A stretch of 64,000 nt of DNA from Myxococcota bacterium (GTDB lineage Bacteria > Myxococcota_A > UBA9160 > UBA6930). A program made the position numbers and the translations under genes. Position 1 is the stretch's first letter, and every line of letters begins with the position of its first letter. Below are positions 40,538 to 48,296 of the stretch, one piece after another. The notes beneath the pieces were generated by a model, which saw only the letters and a list, made by a program, of their open reading frames with translations, did not search any database and was not told the origin of the DNA. The stretch is taken from NCBI GenBank assembly GCA_028277885.1, contig JANQFK010000023.1, positions 62,001-126,000 on the forward strand. Reading direction: 5' to 3'.

Positions 40538-41173
40538 CTAGGCGCGCTCCGCCACGACGTACATCTGGGCCGCCAGGGGGCGCAGCGGCGACGCCAGGTA
40601 GAGCCGGATCAGGATCGGCCGCTTGGGCAGGCGGCTCCTCATCGAGAACGGCAGCAGACCCGGCACCACGCGCCGCACGGGCAGGCCGTGGGCCGCCAGC
40701 CGCGGGCCCACGTTGCGGTCGTCGAAGATCGTCTTGTGGGTCGGATCGTCGAAGTAGTGCTCGGCGCACAGCCGGTGGTTGGGCTGGATCAGCACCAGCC
40801 GGCCCCCGGGCGCCAGGACGTCCCGCACGCGGGGCAGCAGCCTCGCCAGCTCCGCCTCGTCGAGGTGCTCGAGGAAGTTGCTCGCGAAGACGAGGTCCAC
40901 GCTGCCGGGCTCGAGGCCCGGAAGCTCCACCGCGTCGGCGAGCCGGAACTCCACCTCCGGGCCCGCGTGGACCGCCATCTCGGGGTTCAGGTCGTAGGCG
41001 ATGCGGCGCTCGGCGGGGAAGGCGTTGGCGAAGTCGCAGTAGCCCGCGCCCAGCTCGACCAGGGTCCCCACCGGCGGGACGTCCCGGGCCACGTAGCGCG
41101 CGATCTCCCGCCAGACGCCGCGGCGGGCCTCGAGCACGGGGTAGGCGCCCACGTAGGGGTTGGCGGCGCTCAC
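40538..41173 (-). CDS. Class I SAM-dependent methyltransferase
   Basis: 211 aa from GTG 41173, overlapping the preceding stop (GTGA). Motif I VGTLVELGAGYCDFANAFP (about 37-55), acidic motif Asp in IAYDLNPEMAVHAG, VEFRLADAVELPGLEPGSVDLVFASNFLEHLDEAELARLLPRVRDVLAPGGRLVLIQPNHR: the usual Methyltransf_11/23 order. The substrate is not evident. By operon context it may methylate a sugar or lipid-linked intermediate. The long track ORFs through this region are shadows that join two genes. Confidence 0.88.
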   Translation of the reverse strand: MSAANPYVGAYPVLEARRGVWREIARYVARDVPPVGTLVELGAGYCDFANAFPAERRIAYDLNPEMAVHAGPEVEFRLADAVELPGLEPGSVDLVFASNFLEHLDEAELARLLPRVRDVLAPGGRLVLIQPNHRLCAEHYFDDPTHKTIFDDRNVGPRLAAHGLPVRRVVPGLLPFSMRSRLPKRPILIRLYLASPLRPLAAQMYVVAERA

Positions 41174-43014
41174 GGGGCGAGGCTCCGGCGCAGGGCCCGG
41201 ATGTCCTCGGCCAGGTACGGGAAGCGCGCCTCGTCGTAGTTGGCGGCCAGCAGGGTCCGGCTCTCGGCCGCGAGCCGCGGGTCGTTCTGGGCGAAGCGCG
41301 TGAAGGCGACGAAGTAGCCGAAGGAGCGCCGCACGAGGGCCTCGCGCTGGGCGGCCTCGGCGCCGGCGGCGAGGTCGAAGTAGCGCCCGGCGAGCTTCAT
41401 CGCGTTGGCGCGGTCCGGGGCCAGCGCGTAGGCGCGCTCGAAGTGGGCCAGCTGCTCCGCGACCGGCGCGGCCTCGAGCACCGCGATGCGGCCGAGCAGC
41501 TGGTGGAGCCGCGAGAGGTGGAGCTGGTCCGGCACCCGGTAGCGGCTCGGCTGCCGGCCCATGGCGCGCTCGCGCTCGAGACCGCGGGCGATCTGCGCGC
41601 GGGCGCGGTCCAGCCACTCGGCCCGGCGCGCCGGGTCGGGCTCCGCCTCGGCGCGCCGCACGTGGATCTTGGCCAGGGCCTGGAGGGAGAGCAGGGAGGG
41701 GGCGTCGAGGCTCGCCTCGTGGGTCCACAGCGTCTCGTTGTTCCGCCACACGCCGAGCTGGCGCCAGGTCTGGACCGCCGAGGCCGTCGCGAAGAGCAGC
41801 GCCAGGGCCACCACGCCGAAGGAGACGAGCGGCGCGCCCTGCGCCCGGGCCCGCAGCTCGAGGCCGAGCTGGGTCGCCAGGGCGAGCAGTCCGAAGCAGG
41901 CGAGGTAGAGGTAGCGGTCCGCGCTCCAGAACCCCACGTAGGCGAAGCCCAGGTAGGGGACGAGCAGCACGCCGAAGGCGAGGGCGTGGAAGGCGAGGTC
42001 GCGGCGCCGCCAGAGCAGGATGGCGAGGACGCCGGCAGCGAGCAGCGCGATCGCGGCCGCGGCGGCCTGCTCGACGGGGCTGAGCGGGATCTCGACGTGG
42101 GGCCAGCGGTAGAACATCGAGAGCTGGCTCGGCCAGACCAGGTGCTTCACGTACAGCCCGAGCAGCAGCGGGGCGAAGCGCGCCATGGTGGCGAGATGGC
42201 CGGGATCGAGCCCGTCGGGCCCGCGCCAGCCGATCACCCCGTAGTCGCGCACGATGCCCTGGTACCAGAGGAAGATGCCGACGGAGAGCGCGGCGTGGGG
42301 CGCGAGCCGGGGCAGGGCCGCCGCGAGCGACTCCCGCCAGCGGAAGGGCGCGTCGGGGGCGCGGCTCCCGTCGAGGTAGGGCTGGAAGACGCGGTGCAGC
42401 CCGAGCAGCACGCAGAGCACGACGGCGCTGATCTTCGAGAGCAGGGCGAGGAGCGTCAGGAGCAGCGTGGTGGCCCACAGCAGGCGTCGCGTGCGGGGCT
42501 CGGGGGAGGCCAGCTCGAGGGTCTGGGCGACGAGCGCCAGCAGCATCCACGTGGTGGAGAGCAGGTCCTTGCGTCCCATCACCCAGCCCACCGGCTCGGC
42601 GTGGACCGGCACCACCACGAACAGGCCGGCCACGATGCCGGCGAAGGCGAGGCGCCGGGTGGCGAGGGCCAGGAAGGCGAAGAGCAGGGCGGCGTTCAGC
42701 CCGTTCAGGAGGACGTTCCCGAGGTGGTAGCCGAGGGGGTTGGCGTGGCCGAAGAGGCGGGCGTCGAGGGCCCAGCTCACGTCGCGCACGAGCAGCGGCT
42801 CCTCGCGCGGGAAGTGCTCCACGAAGATCTGGCCGAGGCTGCTCGTGAAGGAGCGCTCGTCGTAGAGGTTCGGGTGGGCGAGCAGCACCGTGGTGTCGTC
42901 GAAGTTCACGAAGTCGAAGCCGACGGCCCGGCCGTAGAGGGCAAGGCTGGCCAGGAACAGCACGAGCCCGGCGAGCAGGAGCCGCCGGGGCGTCACGGGC
43001 TGGCTGTCGGGCAC
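41170..43014 (-). CDS. TMTC/DUF1736-like polytopic membrane protein with TPR tail
   Basis: 614 aa from GTG 43014 (GGAGG eight bases upstream). About ten helices, then 200 soluble residues. The first luminal loop FDFVNFDDTTVLLAHPNLYD and PVHAEPVGWVMGRKDLLSTTWMLLALV match the conserved Asp-Asp loop and VHPVHxEAVxWxxGRKDxL motif of the TMTC/GT-C O-mannosyltransferase-related family. The C-terminal part carries TPR-like helices (LSLQALAKIHVRRAEAEPD; AHFERAYALAPDRANAMKLAGRYFDLA). GT-C enzymes use polyprenyl-phosphate sugars, and the GT2 two genes on could make such a donor. Transfer to protein or glycan in the periplasm is inferred. Confidence 0.8.
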   Translation of the reverse strand: MPDSQPVTPRRLLLAGLVLFLASLALYGRAVGFDFVNFDDTTVLLAHPNLYDERSFTSSLGQIFVEHFPREEPLLVRDVSWALDARLFGHANPLGYHLGNVLLNGLNAALLFAFLALATRRLAFAGIVAGLFVVVPVHAEPVGWVMGRKDLLSTTWMLLALVAQTLELASPEPRTRRLLWATTLLLTLLALLSKISAVVLCVLLGLHRVFQPYLDGSRAPDAPFRWRESLAAALPRLAPHAALSVGIFLWYQGIVRDYGVIGWRGPDGLDPGHLATMARFAPLLLGLYVKHLVWPSQLSMFYRWPHVEIPLSPVEQAAAAAIALLAAGVLAILLWRRRDLAFHALAFGVLLVPYLGFAYVGFWSADRYLYLACFGLLALATQLGLELRARAQGAPLVSFGVVALALLFATASAVQTWRQLGVWRNNETLWTHEASLDAPSLLSLQALAKIHVRRAEAEPDPARRAEWLDRARAQIARGLERERAMGRQPSRYRVPDQLHLSRLHQLLGRIAVLEAAPVAEQLAHFERAYALAPDRANAMKLAGRYFDLAAGAEAAQREALVRRSFGYFVAFTRFAQNDPRLAAESRTLLAANYDEARFPYLAEDIRALRRSLAP

Positions 43015-43145
43015 GGGGCTCCCCTCCCACCGACTCCAGGCACGGTCCGCCGGCAGCAGGGACGGCGGGCCCACGTCTGGCATCGGCCGGTGGGGGTCGG
43101 GGCTGAAGCCCCTCGGGCGCCGGCTCCGAGGGGCGGGCGGGGCCC

Positions 43146-43967
43146 CTAGATGCCCTCGCCGAGGTTCGGGGTCGGGCCCTGGCGCAGCTCGAGCCGGGGC
43201 TCGCCGATGGTGACCCGGGTGTAGGGCGGCACGGACTCCGAGAGCCACACGTTGCCGCCGATCACCGCGCCGGTCCCGATCACCGTCTCGCCGCCCAGGA
43301 TGGTGGCGTTCGGGTAGATGGTGACGTCGCTCTCGATGGTGGGATGGCGCTTGCTGCCCACGTCGGCGCGGCCGCGCTTGTTCGAGAAGGCCGCGAGGGT
43401 GACGCCGTGATAGAGCTTCACGCGATCGCCGATCACGCAGGTCTCGCCGATCACGACGCCCGTGCCGTGGTCCACGAAGAAGTGCGTGCCGATGCGGGCG
43501 CCGGGGTGGATGTCGATCCCGGTGGCGCTGTGGGCCTCCTCGGTCATGATGCGCGCCACCACGCCCTCGCCCACCTGGTAGAACGCGTGGGCGATGCGGT
43601 AGGTCGAGACCGCGCGGATCGAGGGGTAGGCGGCGATCACCTCGCCGTAGCTGATGGCCGAGGGGTCCCGCTCGAAGGCCGCCGCCACGTCCGTGGCCAC
43701 CAGGCGCCGGATGTCCGGGAGGCGCTCCATGAGCGCGGTGGCCTTCTCGCCGCCGACCAGCGCCGCCACGATCCCGTGCACCACCCGCAGGTCGCTCTCG
43801 AGCTGCTCGGTGGGGGTGTGGTCGGTCACCAGCGCGCGCAGGGCCCCCAGCGCATCGCCCACCCGCCGCGTGTAGGGCAGCACCTCGGTGCCGGCCTCGG
43901 TCACGGGATCGGTCTCGCTGCGGATCTTGCGCAGGGCCTCGGCGACGTTCTCGATGCCGTCCGCCAT
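43146..43967 (-). CDS. cysE: Serine O-acetyltransferase
   Basis: 273 aa, ATG start with GAGGAGGA upstream. The N-terminal helical domain (about 1-125) is followed by the left-handed beta-helix acetyltransferase part: HSATGIDIHPGARIGTHFFVDHGTGVVIGETCVIGDRVKLYHGVTLAAFS, with catalytic His residues, then KRHPTIESDVTIYPNATILGGETVIGTGAVIGGNVWLSESVPP. The length matches the longer CysE/EpsC type. It makes O-acetylserine, the cysteine precursor. No cysK is adjacent. TAGACT 24 bases upstream may be the -10. Confidence 0.93.
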   Translation of the reverse strand: MADGIENVAEALRKIRSETDPVTEAGTEVLPYTRRVGDALGALRALVTDHTPTEQLESDLRVVHGIVAALVGGEKATALMERLPDIRRLVATDVAAAFERDPSAISYGEVIAAYPSIRAVSTYRIAHAFYQVGEGVVARIMTEEAHSATGIDIHPGARIGTHFFVDHGTGVVIGETCVIGDRVKLYHGVTLAAFSNKRGRADVGSKRHPTIESDVTIYPNATILGGETVIGTGAVIGGNVWLSESVPPYTRVTIGEPRLELRQGPTPNLGEGI

Positions 43968-43990
43968 CGGGTCCTCCTCGGGCCGCCGAC

Positions 43991-43996
43991 AGTCTA
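43991..43996 (-). promoter_or_regulatory. Candidate -10 (TAGACT) of cysE
   Basis: GCTAGACT on the minus strand, 24 bases before the ATG. It follows the TAnnnT pattern and is preceded by a run of G/C without a clear -35. Confidence 0.3.
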
Positions 43997-44140
43997 GCGC
44001 CGGCCCCGCGGCGGCCCGCGGGGGGCGAGGGCCGGGCAGGGGCCCGGGGTGAGCCCCGTCACCGCGCGCGGGGCGGCGCCGGGCGATACCCCGGACCGAC
44101 GGCGCCGGCGCCTGCGCGCGCCCCGCCGAGGAGAGGACCC

Positions 44141-44812
44141 ATGACGAACCCCCGCTCCCGATGGCTCCGCCGGCTCGCTCCCGGGCTGGCCTTCGCGCTG
44201 GCCGCGACCCTCGCCTCCGCAGAGGAGGTGGACGTCGAGTCGCCCGGGGCCGGCGCCGCCCCCGCCAAGGCCGCGCCCCTGCCCGAGGTCGGGGTGCAGC
44301 CGGCTGCCCAGCCCGCAGCCCAGCCTGCAGCCCGGATGGACTCCGCCGCCCCGGCGACCGAGGGCCGCGCCGAGCCGGCTCGGCCGGCCGCGAGCGCCAC
44401 CCCTGCGAAGCCTCCGAGGCCGGAGGGCAGCGTGTCGCGCGCCGCCTTCGCCACCTCGATCCACGAGCGCGAGCCCGTCGGCGAGGTCACCCACCTGACC
44501 GAGGACACCGAGCGCGTCTTCTTCTTCAGCGAGCTGATCGGCCTCACCGGGCGCACCGTCGTCCATCGCTGGGAGCACCAGGGCGAGCTCATGGCCGAGG
44601 TTCCCTTCGAGGTGGGCGGGCCCCGCTGGCGCGTGCACTCGAGCAAGCGGCTGCTGCCGGGCTGGACCGGCGCCTGGACCGTCTCGGTGGTCGACGAGGC
44701 GGGCGAGGTGCTCCACACCCGCTCGCTCGTCTACGACCCGGTGGTGTTGACCGGCTCCACCGAGGCCGCGCCCGAGGAGAGCGAGCTTCCCCCCGCCTCG
44801 CTGCTGGAGTAG
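44141..44812 (+). CDS. Exported DUF2914-domain protein
   Basis: 223 aa, ATG start behind GAGGAGAGG. Signal peptide SRWLRRLAPGLAFALAATLASAEE. An Ala/Pro-rich linker of about 75 residues includes three near-identical QPAAQPAA units. The C-terminal ~110 residues match the DUF2914 beta-rich domain: VSRAAFATSIHEREPVGEV, VFFFSELIGLTGRTVVHRWEHQGELMAEVPFEVGGPRWRVHSSKRLLPGWTGAWTVSVVDEAGEVLHTRSLVYD. Function of the domain is unknown; it is usually at the C-terminus of envelope proteins. It stands alone, followed by the CBS protein gene after about 60 bases. Confidence 0.82.
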   Translation: MTNPRSRWLRRLAPGLAFALAATLASAEEVDVESPGAGAAPAKAAPLPEVGVQPAAQPAAQPAARMDSAAPATEGRAEPARPAASATPAKPPRPEGSVSRAAFATSIHEREPVGEVTHLTEDTERVFFFSELIGLTGRTVVHRWEHQGELMAEVPFEVGGPRWRVHSSKRLLPGWTGAWTVSVVDEAGEVLHTRSLVYDPVVLTGSTEAAPEESELPPASLLE

Positions 44813-44872
44813 GCGCGGCCCCAGCCGACGGCGGCTCTCCGGGGCCGCCCGCCGGAGGGCGCCCGGCCGCAC

Positions 44873-44878
44873 TATGCT
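44873..44878 (+). promoter_or_regulatory. Candidate -10 (TATGCT), possible leaderless CBS gene
   Basis: TATGCT, 7 bases before GTG 44886. If active, it would make the GTG the natural leaderless start of the CBS protein instead of ATG 44874, which lies inside the hexamer. Confidence 0.3.
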
Positions 44879-45872
44879 AGGCGGCGTGGCGGAGCACGAC
44901 GGCCGGATCTTCGAGCGGGCCGCCGAGGCGATCGGCGCGCTGCCCTGCGAGGCCGTGCTGCCGGGGGACCGGCCCCTGGAGAGCACGACGCCCGACGCGG
45001 ACCTGCGCACCGCCGCCAACCTGCTGTGGTGGCGCAAGGTCGGCGCGCTTCCGGTGCTCGAGGACGGCCGCCTCGTCGGCTGCTTCGCCGAGGAGGATCT
45101 GCTGCGCGCGCTGGCCCAGCGGCTCGCGGGCGGCGACGCCGCGGCCTCGGCGGACGGTCGCCTGGGCGTCTGGGACGCCGTCCTCGCCAAGACCACGGTG
45201 CGCGAGGCCATGACGCCCGTCGAGCGGCTGCCGGTCGCGGAGCCCGGCGCGACCCTGCTCGGCGCGCTGCGCGAGTCCGTCGCCGACGACGGCTCCCACG
45301 GCCGCTACCTGTTCCTGGTGGACGAGAGCGAGGGCCAGCGGGTCCGGCTCGCCTCCTTCCGCGACGTGGCGCGGACCCTCACCACGCTCTACGACGGCCA
45401 GGGCTCCCTGGGCGCGCTCGGCGGCGACGCGGCGGACCGGGCGCGCCATGCGACCCAGGGCGTGCTGGGCCTGCCCATCGGCTCGGTGCGGCGCAGCAAG
45501 GCCTTCGGCCACGAGCCGCGGGTCGTGGCCTCCACCCTCAACGTGGCCGAGGCGATCCAGGCGATGTGGAGCGGGGGGCGCGGCTACGTGATCGTGACGA
45601 CGCCCGAGGGCGAGCCCATGGGCATCTTCACGCGGCGCGACGTGCTGCGCGCCTGCGTGCCGCGCTACGCCGACCTGGCCGCGCTGCCCCTGGCGGGCGC
45701 CATGAGCCGGCGCGTTCGCACCGTCACCGAGACCGTCACCCTGTGCGGCCTGTTCAAGCTGATGGCGCTCGAGTCCTGTCGCCACATGCCGCTGGTCGAC
45801 GACTGGGACCGGGTCCAGTCCGTGATCTCCATGTGGGAGACCGTCTCGCTGCTGGTGGGTGAGGCTCCCTAG
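44874..45872 (+). CDS. Four-CBS-domain protein
   Basis: 332 aa from ATG 44874, or 328 from GTG 44886; no Shine-Dalgarno supports either, and a TATGCT hexamer overlaps the ATG. Two CBS pairs: STTPDADLRTAANLLWWRKVGALPVLEDGRLVGCFAEEDLLRAL then TVREAMTPVERLPVAEPGATLLGAL; and PRVVASTLNVAEAIQAMWSGGRGYVIVTTPEGEPMGIFTRRDVLRACV then AGAMSRRVRTVTETVTLCGLFKLMALESCRHMPLVD. CBS pairs bind adenosyl ligands and act as energy sensors. No catalytic domain is attached, so it is probably a partner-binding regulator. It converges on the cytochrome c gene with a 4-base overlap. Confidence 0.87.
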   Translation: MLGGVAEHDGRIFERAAEAIGALPCEAVLPGDRPLESTTPDADLRTAANLLWWRKVGALPVLEDGRLVGCFAEEDLLRALAQRLAGGDAAASADGRLGVWDAVLAKTTVREAMTPVERLPVAEPGATLLGALRESVADDGSHGRYLFLVDESEGQRVRLASFRDVARTLTTLYDGQGSLGALGGDAADRARHATQGVLGLPIGSVRRSKAFGHEPRVVASTLNVAEAIQAMWSGGRGYVIVTTPEGEPMGIFTRRDVLRACVPRYADLAALPLAGAMSRRVRTVTETVTLCGLFKLMALESCRHMPLVDDWDRVQSVISMWETVSLLVGEAP

Positions 45873-46453
45873 GGCAGCTCCCCGGGGTAGGCCGGCTCCG
45901 CCAGGGCGCGCATGTACGCCACCACGGCCCAGATCTCGTCCTCGGAGAGCACCGAGCCCCAGGCCGTCATCAGCGGCGACTTGCCCACCGCCATGCCGCC
46001 CTCGTCCACCACCTTGTAGAGGTGGTCGTTGGAGAGCGCGTTCATGTAGCCGCCGTCGGTGTGGTCGGCGGGCTTCGGGTTCATGCCCGCGGCCGCCGGG
46101 CCGTCGCCGGCGCCGGCGGCGCCGTGGCAGCTGGCGCAGTAGCTCGCATAGAGCGGCTCGCCGGTCGCCGCGTCCCGGCTCGCGGCCGGCGCCGTCTGGG
46201 CGGCCGGGCTCGCCGTCGCGGCGGCGGGCACGGCCGCTGCCGGGGCCGCGGCGGGGGCGACGGCCGGCACGGCGGGCGCCTCGACGACCCGCCCCGGGAT
46301 CTCGCCGTTCGCCGCGCGGCGGATCCGCTCCTCGACGCCGTCGTCGGGAAGGATCCGACTCTTCACCATCGCGTCGTCGGAGACGTTGCAGCCCAGGGCC
46401 GGCGCCAGTCCGAGGACCCCGGCCAGGGCGGCGACCACGATTCGCAGCTTCAT
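45869..46453 (-). CDS. Lipoprotein class I cytochrome c
   Basis: 194 aa, ATG start with GAGGAGG upstream. Lipoprotein signal MKLRIVVAALAGVLGLAPALGCNVSDD (lipidation at the Cys of ALGC). A linker of about 60 residues rich in Ala/Pro/Val follows, then a mono-heme domain: YASYCASCHGAAGAGDG (CxxCH) and distal Met in KSPLMTAWGSVLSEDEIWAVVAYMRAL. It would be anchored in a membrane, facing the periplasm, and shuttle electrons on a flexible tether. No oxidase or reductase subunits are adjacent, so the partner is unknown. Confidence 0.9.
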   Translation of the reverse strand: MKLRIVVAALAGVLGLAPALGCNVSDDAMVKSRILPDDGVEERIRRAANGEIPGRVVEAPAVPAVAPAAAPAAAVPAAATASPAAQTAPAASRDAATGEPLYASYCASCHGAAGAGDGPAAAGMNPKPADHTDGGYMNALSNDHLYKVVDEGGMAVGKSPLMTAWGSVLSEDEIWAVVAYMRALAEPAYPGELP

Positions 46454-46576
46454 CGGAACGAGACCTCCTCACCCCCGGGCGGACCCCACCGCCCGACGCG
46501 GTCGGAGGGATACCTGTTGAACGGCGGGGCGGCAACGTCCCACGTCTGAGGCCGCGCCTCAGAGGCTCGACCGCAA

Positions 46577-46593
46577 CCATATGAAAAATATGG
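46577..46593. other. AT-rich palindrome CCATAT-N5-ATATGG
   Basis: Perfect 6-bp arms around gaaaa, 13 bases past the 3' end of the aldehyde dehydrogenase gene, in the most AT-rich patch of the window. A second inverted repeat, CTGAGGC-cgc-GCCTCAG (46546-46562), lies next to it. It could be a terminator of the minus-strand gene or an upstream control site for the cytochrome c gene. Confidence 0.35.
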
Positions 46594-46605
46594 GGAAAGA
46601 CGGAC

Positions 46606-47988
46606 TCAGAGTCGCTCTCGGATCCATACCGTCTTCAGGTTGGTGAACTCCCGGAGCCCCTCGGCGCCGAGCTCGCGCCCGTAGCCCGAGCGACCGATGC
46701 CGCCGAAGGGCAGGCGCGGATCGCTCTTCACCACGCCGTTCACGAAGACCGAGCCCGCCTCGAGCCTCGGCACCAGGGCCTCGGCGCGCTCCGCGTCGCC
46801 GCTCCAGACGCTGGCGCCGAGCCCGTAGTCGGTGTCGTTGGCCAGCGCGACGGCCTCCTCGACGGAGCCGGCGCGCAGCACGGCGGCCACGGGACCGAAG
46901 GTCTCCTCGCAGCCGGCGGCCTGGTCCGGGGTCACGCGGTCGAGCAGGGTGGGGGGGAAGAAGAAGCCCACGCCCTCGGGCCGCTTGCCGCCGAGCACGA
47001 GGCGGGCGCCTGCCGCGAGGCTGCGCTCGACCTGGGACTCGAGGGCGTCGCGCAGGTCCGCCCGGGCCAGCGGCCCCACGTCCACCGAGCGGTCGAGCCC
47101 CGGGCCCACCCGCAGCGCGGCGAGCTCGGCGCGCAGGGCCTCCACGAAGGCGTCGGCCACGGGCTCCATCACCACGAAGCGCTTCGCGGCGATGCAGCTC
47201 TGGCCGGAGTTGAGGGTGCGCGACACGCAGGCCTGGCGGGCCGCGGCGGCGGGGTCGGCGTCGTCGAGCACCACGAAGGGGTCGCTGCCGCCGAGCTCGA
47301 GCACGCTCTTCTTGAGCGCCGCGCCGGCGCGGGCGGCGACGTCGGCGCCCGCGCGCTCGCTCCCCGTGAGGGTCACGGCGCGCACCGCCGGGTGGGCGAT
47401 CAGGGCCGCCACGCGCTCCCGCGCCACGAGGAGGTTCTGGAACGTTCCCTCCGGCGCGCCGGCCCGGGCGAGCAGGGACTCGATGGCCTCGGCACAGCCG
47501 GGCACGTTCTCGGCGTGCTTCAGCAGGCCCACGTTGCCCGCCATCAGCGCCGGCGCGGCGAAGCGGAACACCTGCCAGTAGGGGAAGTTCCACGGCATCA
47601 CGGCCAGCACCGCGCCGAGCGGGTCGTGGCGCACGCCGCTGCGGTCGGCGTCGCTCTCGAGGGAGCGCGGGGCGAGCAGGGCCTCGGCGCTCTCGGCGTA
47701 GAAGTCGCAGCCCACGGCACACTTCTCGATCTCGGCCTCGGCCTCGGCCTGGGCGATGGGCTTGCCCATCTCGCGCACCATGCGCCGGGCGTGCCCGTCC
47801 CGCTCTGCGCGCAGCAGCTCCCCGGCGCGGCGCAGCACCGCGGCGCGCTCGACGAAGGAGGTCTCCCGCCAGGCCGCGAAGCCGCGGGCCGCGCGCTCGA
47901 GCCGGGCGGTCACCTCGGGCTCGGGGTGCTCGTCGTAGCGCGCGAAGCACTCCTCGGTCGCCGGGTCGAGGGAGCGGAACGGGCTCAT
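46606..47988 (-). CDS. Aldehyde dehydrogenase (succinate-semialdehyde-dehydrogenase type)
   Basis: 460 aa from ATG 47988 (GGAGG upstream). The longer track start would translate repeat copy E. ALDH features: AVMPWNFPYWQVFRFAAPALMAGNVGLLKHAENVPG, LTGSERAGADVAARAG, KKSVLELGGSDPFVVLDDAD (general base Glu), NSGQSCIAAKRFVV (nucleophile Cys), CEETFGPVAAVLRAGSVEEAVALANDTDYGLGASV, LPFGGIGRSGYGREL. Length near 455-460 and the PWNFPYWQV/GVGxGxSR-type pattern resemble GabD/Sad enzymes acting on succinate semialdehyde or similar. Monocistronic; flanked by the AT-rich palindrome downstream and repeat copy E upstream. Confidence 0.92.
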   Translation of the reverse strand: MSPFRSLDPATEECFARYDEHPEPEVTARLERAARGFAAWRETSFVERAAVLRRAGELLRAERDGHARRMVREMGKPIAQAEAEAEIEKCAVGCDFYAESAEALLAPRSLESDADRSGVRHDPLGAVLAVMPWNFPYWQVFRFAAPALMAGNVGLLKHAENVPGCAEAIESLLARAGAPEGTFQNLLVARERVAALIAHPAVRAVTLTGSERAGADVAARAGAALKKSVLELGGSDPFVVLDDADPAAAARQACVSRTLNSGQSCIAAKRFVVMEPVADAFVEALRAELAALRVGPGLDRSVDVGPLARADLRDALESQVERSLAAGARLVLGGKRPEGVGFFFPPTLLDRVTPDQAAGCEETFGPVAAVLRAGSVEEAVALANDTDYGLGASVWSGDAERAEALVPRLEAGSVFVNGVVKSDPRLPFGGIGRSGYGRELGAEGLREFTNLKTVWIRERL

Positions 47989-48015
47989 GGGCACCTCCTG
48001 CCCCCATGCCAGGAG

Positions 48016-48067
48016 GCCGACCCAGGATGGGTCGGCTTCCGCCGCAAAGCGAGCCCGGAGGGCTCGC
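48016..48067 (+). repeat. Dispersed two-hairpin repeat, copy E (no gene stop beside it)
   Basis: Hairpin 1: GCCGACCC-aggat-GGGTCGGC (48016-48036), perfect. Spacer ttccgccgcaaa. Hairpin 2: GCGAGCCC-gga-GGGCTCGC (48049-48067), perfect arms. Unlike copies A-D it lies between two divergent gene starts, so no gene ends at its left side; an upstream gene may have been lost, or the element may have moved here. Confidence 0.85.
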
Positions 48068-48213
48068 CCAGCCAGCGCCGGCCGCGCAACTCCCGGATCC
48101 GGCAGGGGTTCCAATCGGGGCCCGGTGCGACCGGCCCGCGCGTTCGAATCCCGGAACGCGAAGGGCGGTCGAACCTCCAGGCCCCCGGGGCGGGTGCCCG
48201 AGGCGGGGCCGGG

Positions 48214-48274
48214 TAGTGTTGGAGGAGCGTCGTCAACACCGCATCGTTGGGTGTGGGGCGCTGGGGGACGACGC
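48214..48274 (+). promoter_or_regulatory. Candidate -10 and structured 5' leader of HTH/TPR gene
   Basis: TAGTGT at 48214-48219 predicts a start near 48226. The following RNA can pair GCGTCGTC (48227-48234) with GACGACGC (48267-48274) and, inside, ACACC with GGTGT. The Shine-Dalgarno AGGAGGA comes about 10 bases after this stem. The shape suggests a leader or 5' stabiliser; it fits no riboswitch class I know. Confidence 0.35.
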
Positions 48275-48296
48275 GTCGGTAGGAGGAGGGCTCGGC

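Larger units (their letters stand above)
47989..48296. other. 308-base intergenic region with repeat, hairpins and leader
   Basis: Between divergent genes. It holds repeat copy E (48016-48067), a 7-bp hairpin CGCGTTC-N8-GAACGCG (48139-48160), a TAGTGT hexamer (48214-48219) and a predicted stem-rich leader (48227-48274) before the HTH/TPR gene. Confidence 0.5.

Noticed and set aside
48141-48152. GTTCGAATCCCG, like the T-arm of a tRNA
   Set aside because: No acceptor, D-arm or anticodon stem can be built around it; it is part of a local 7-bp hairpin (CGCGTTC/GAACGCG). A tRNA remnant or attachment site cannot be shown.
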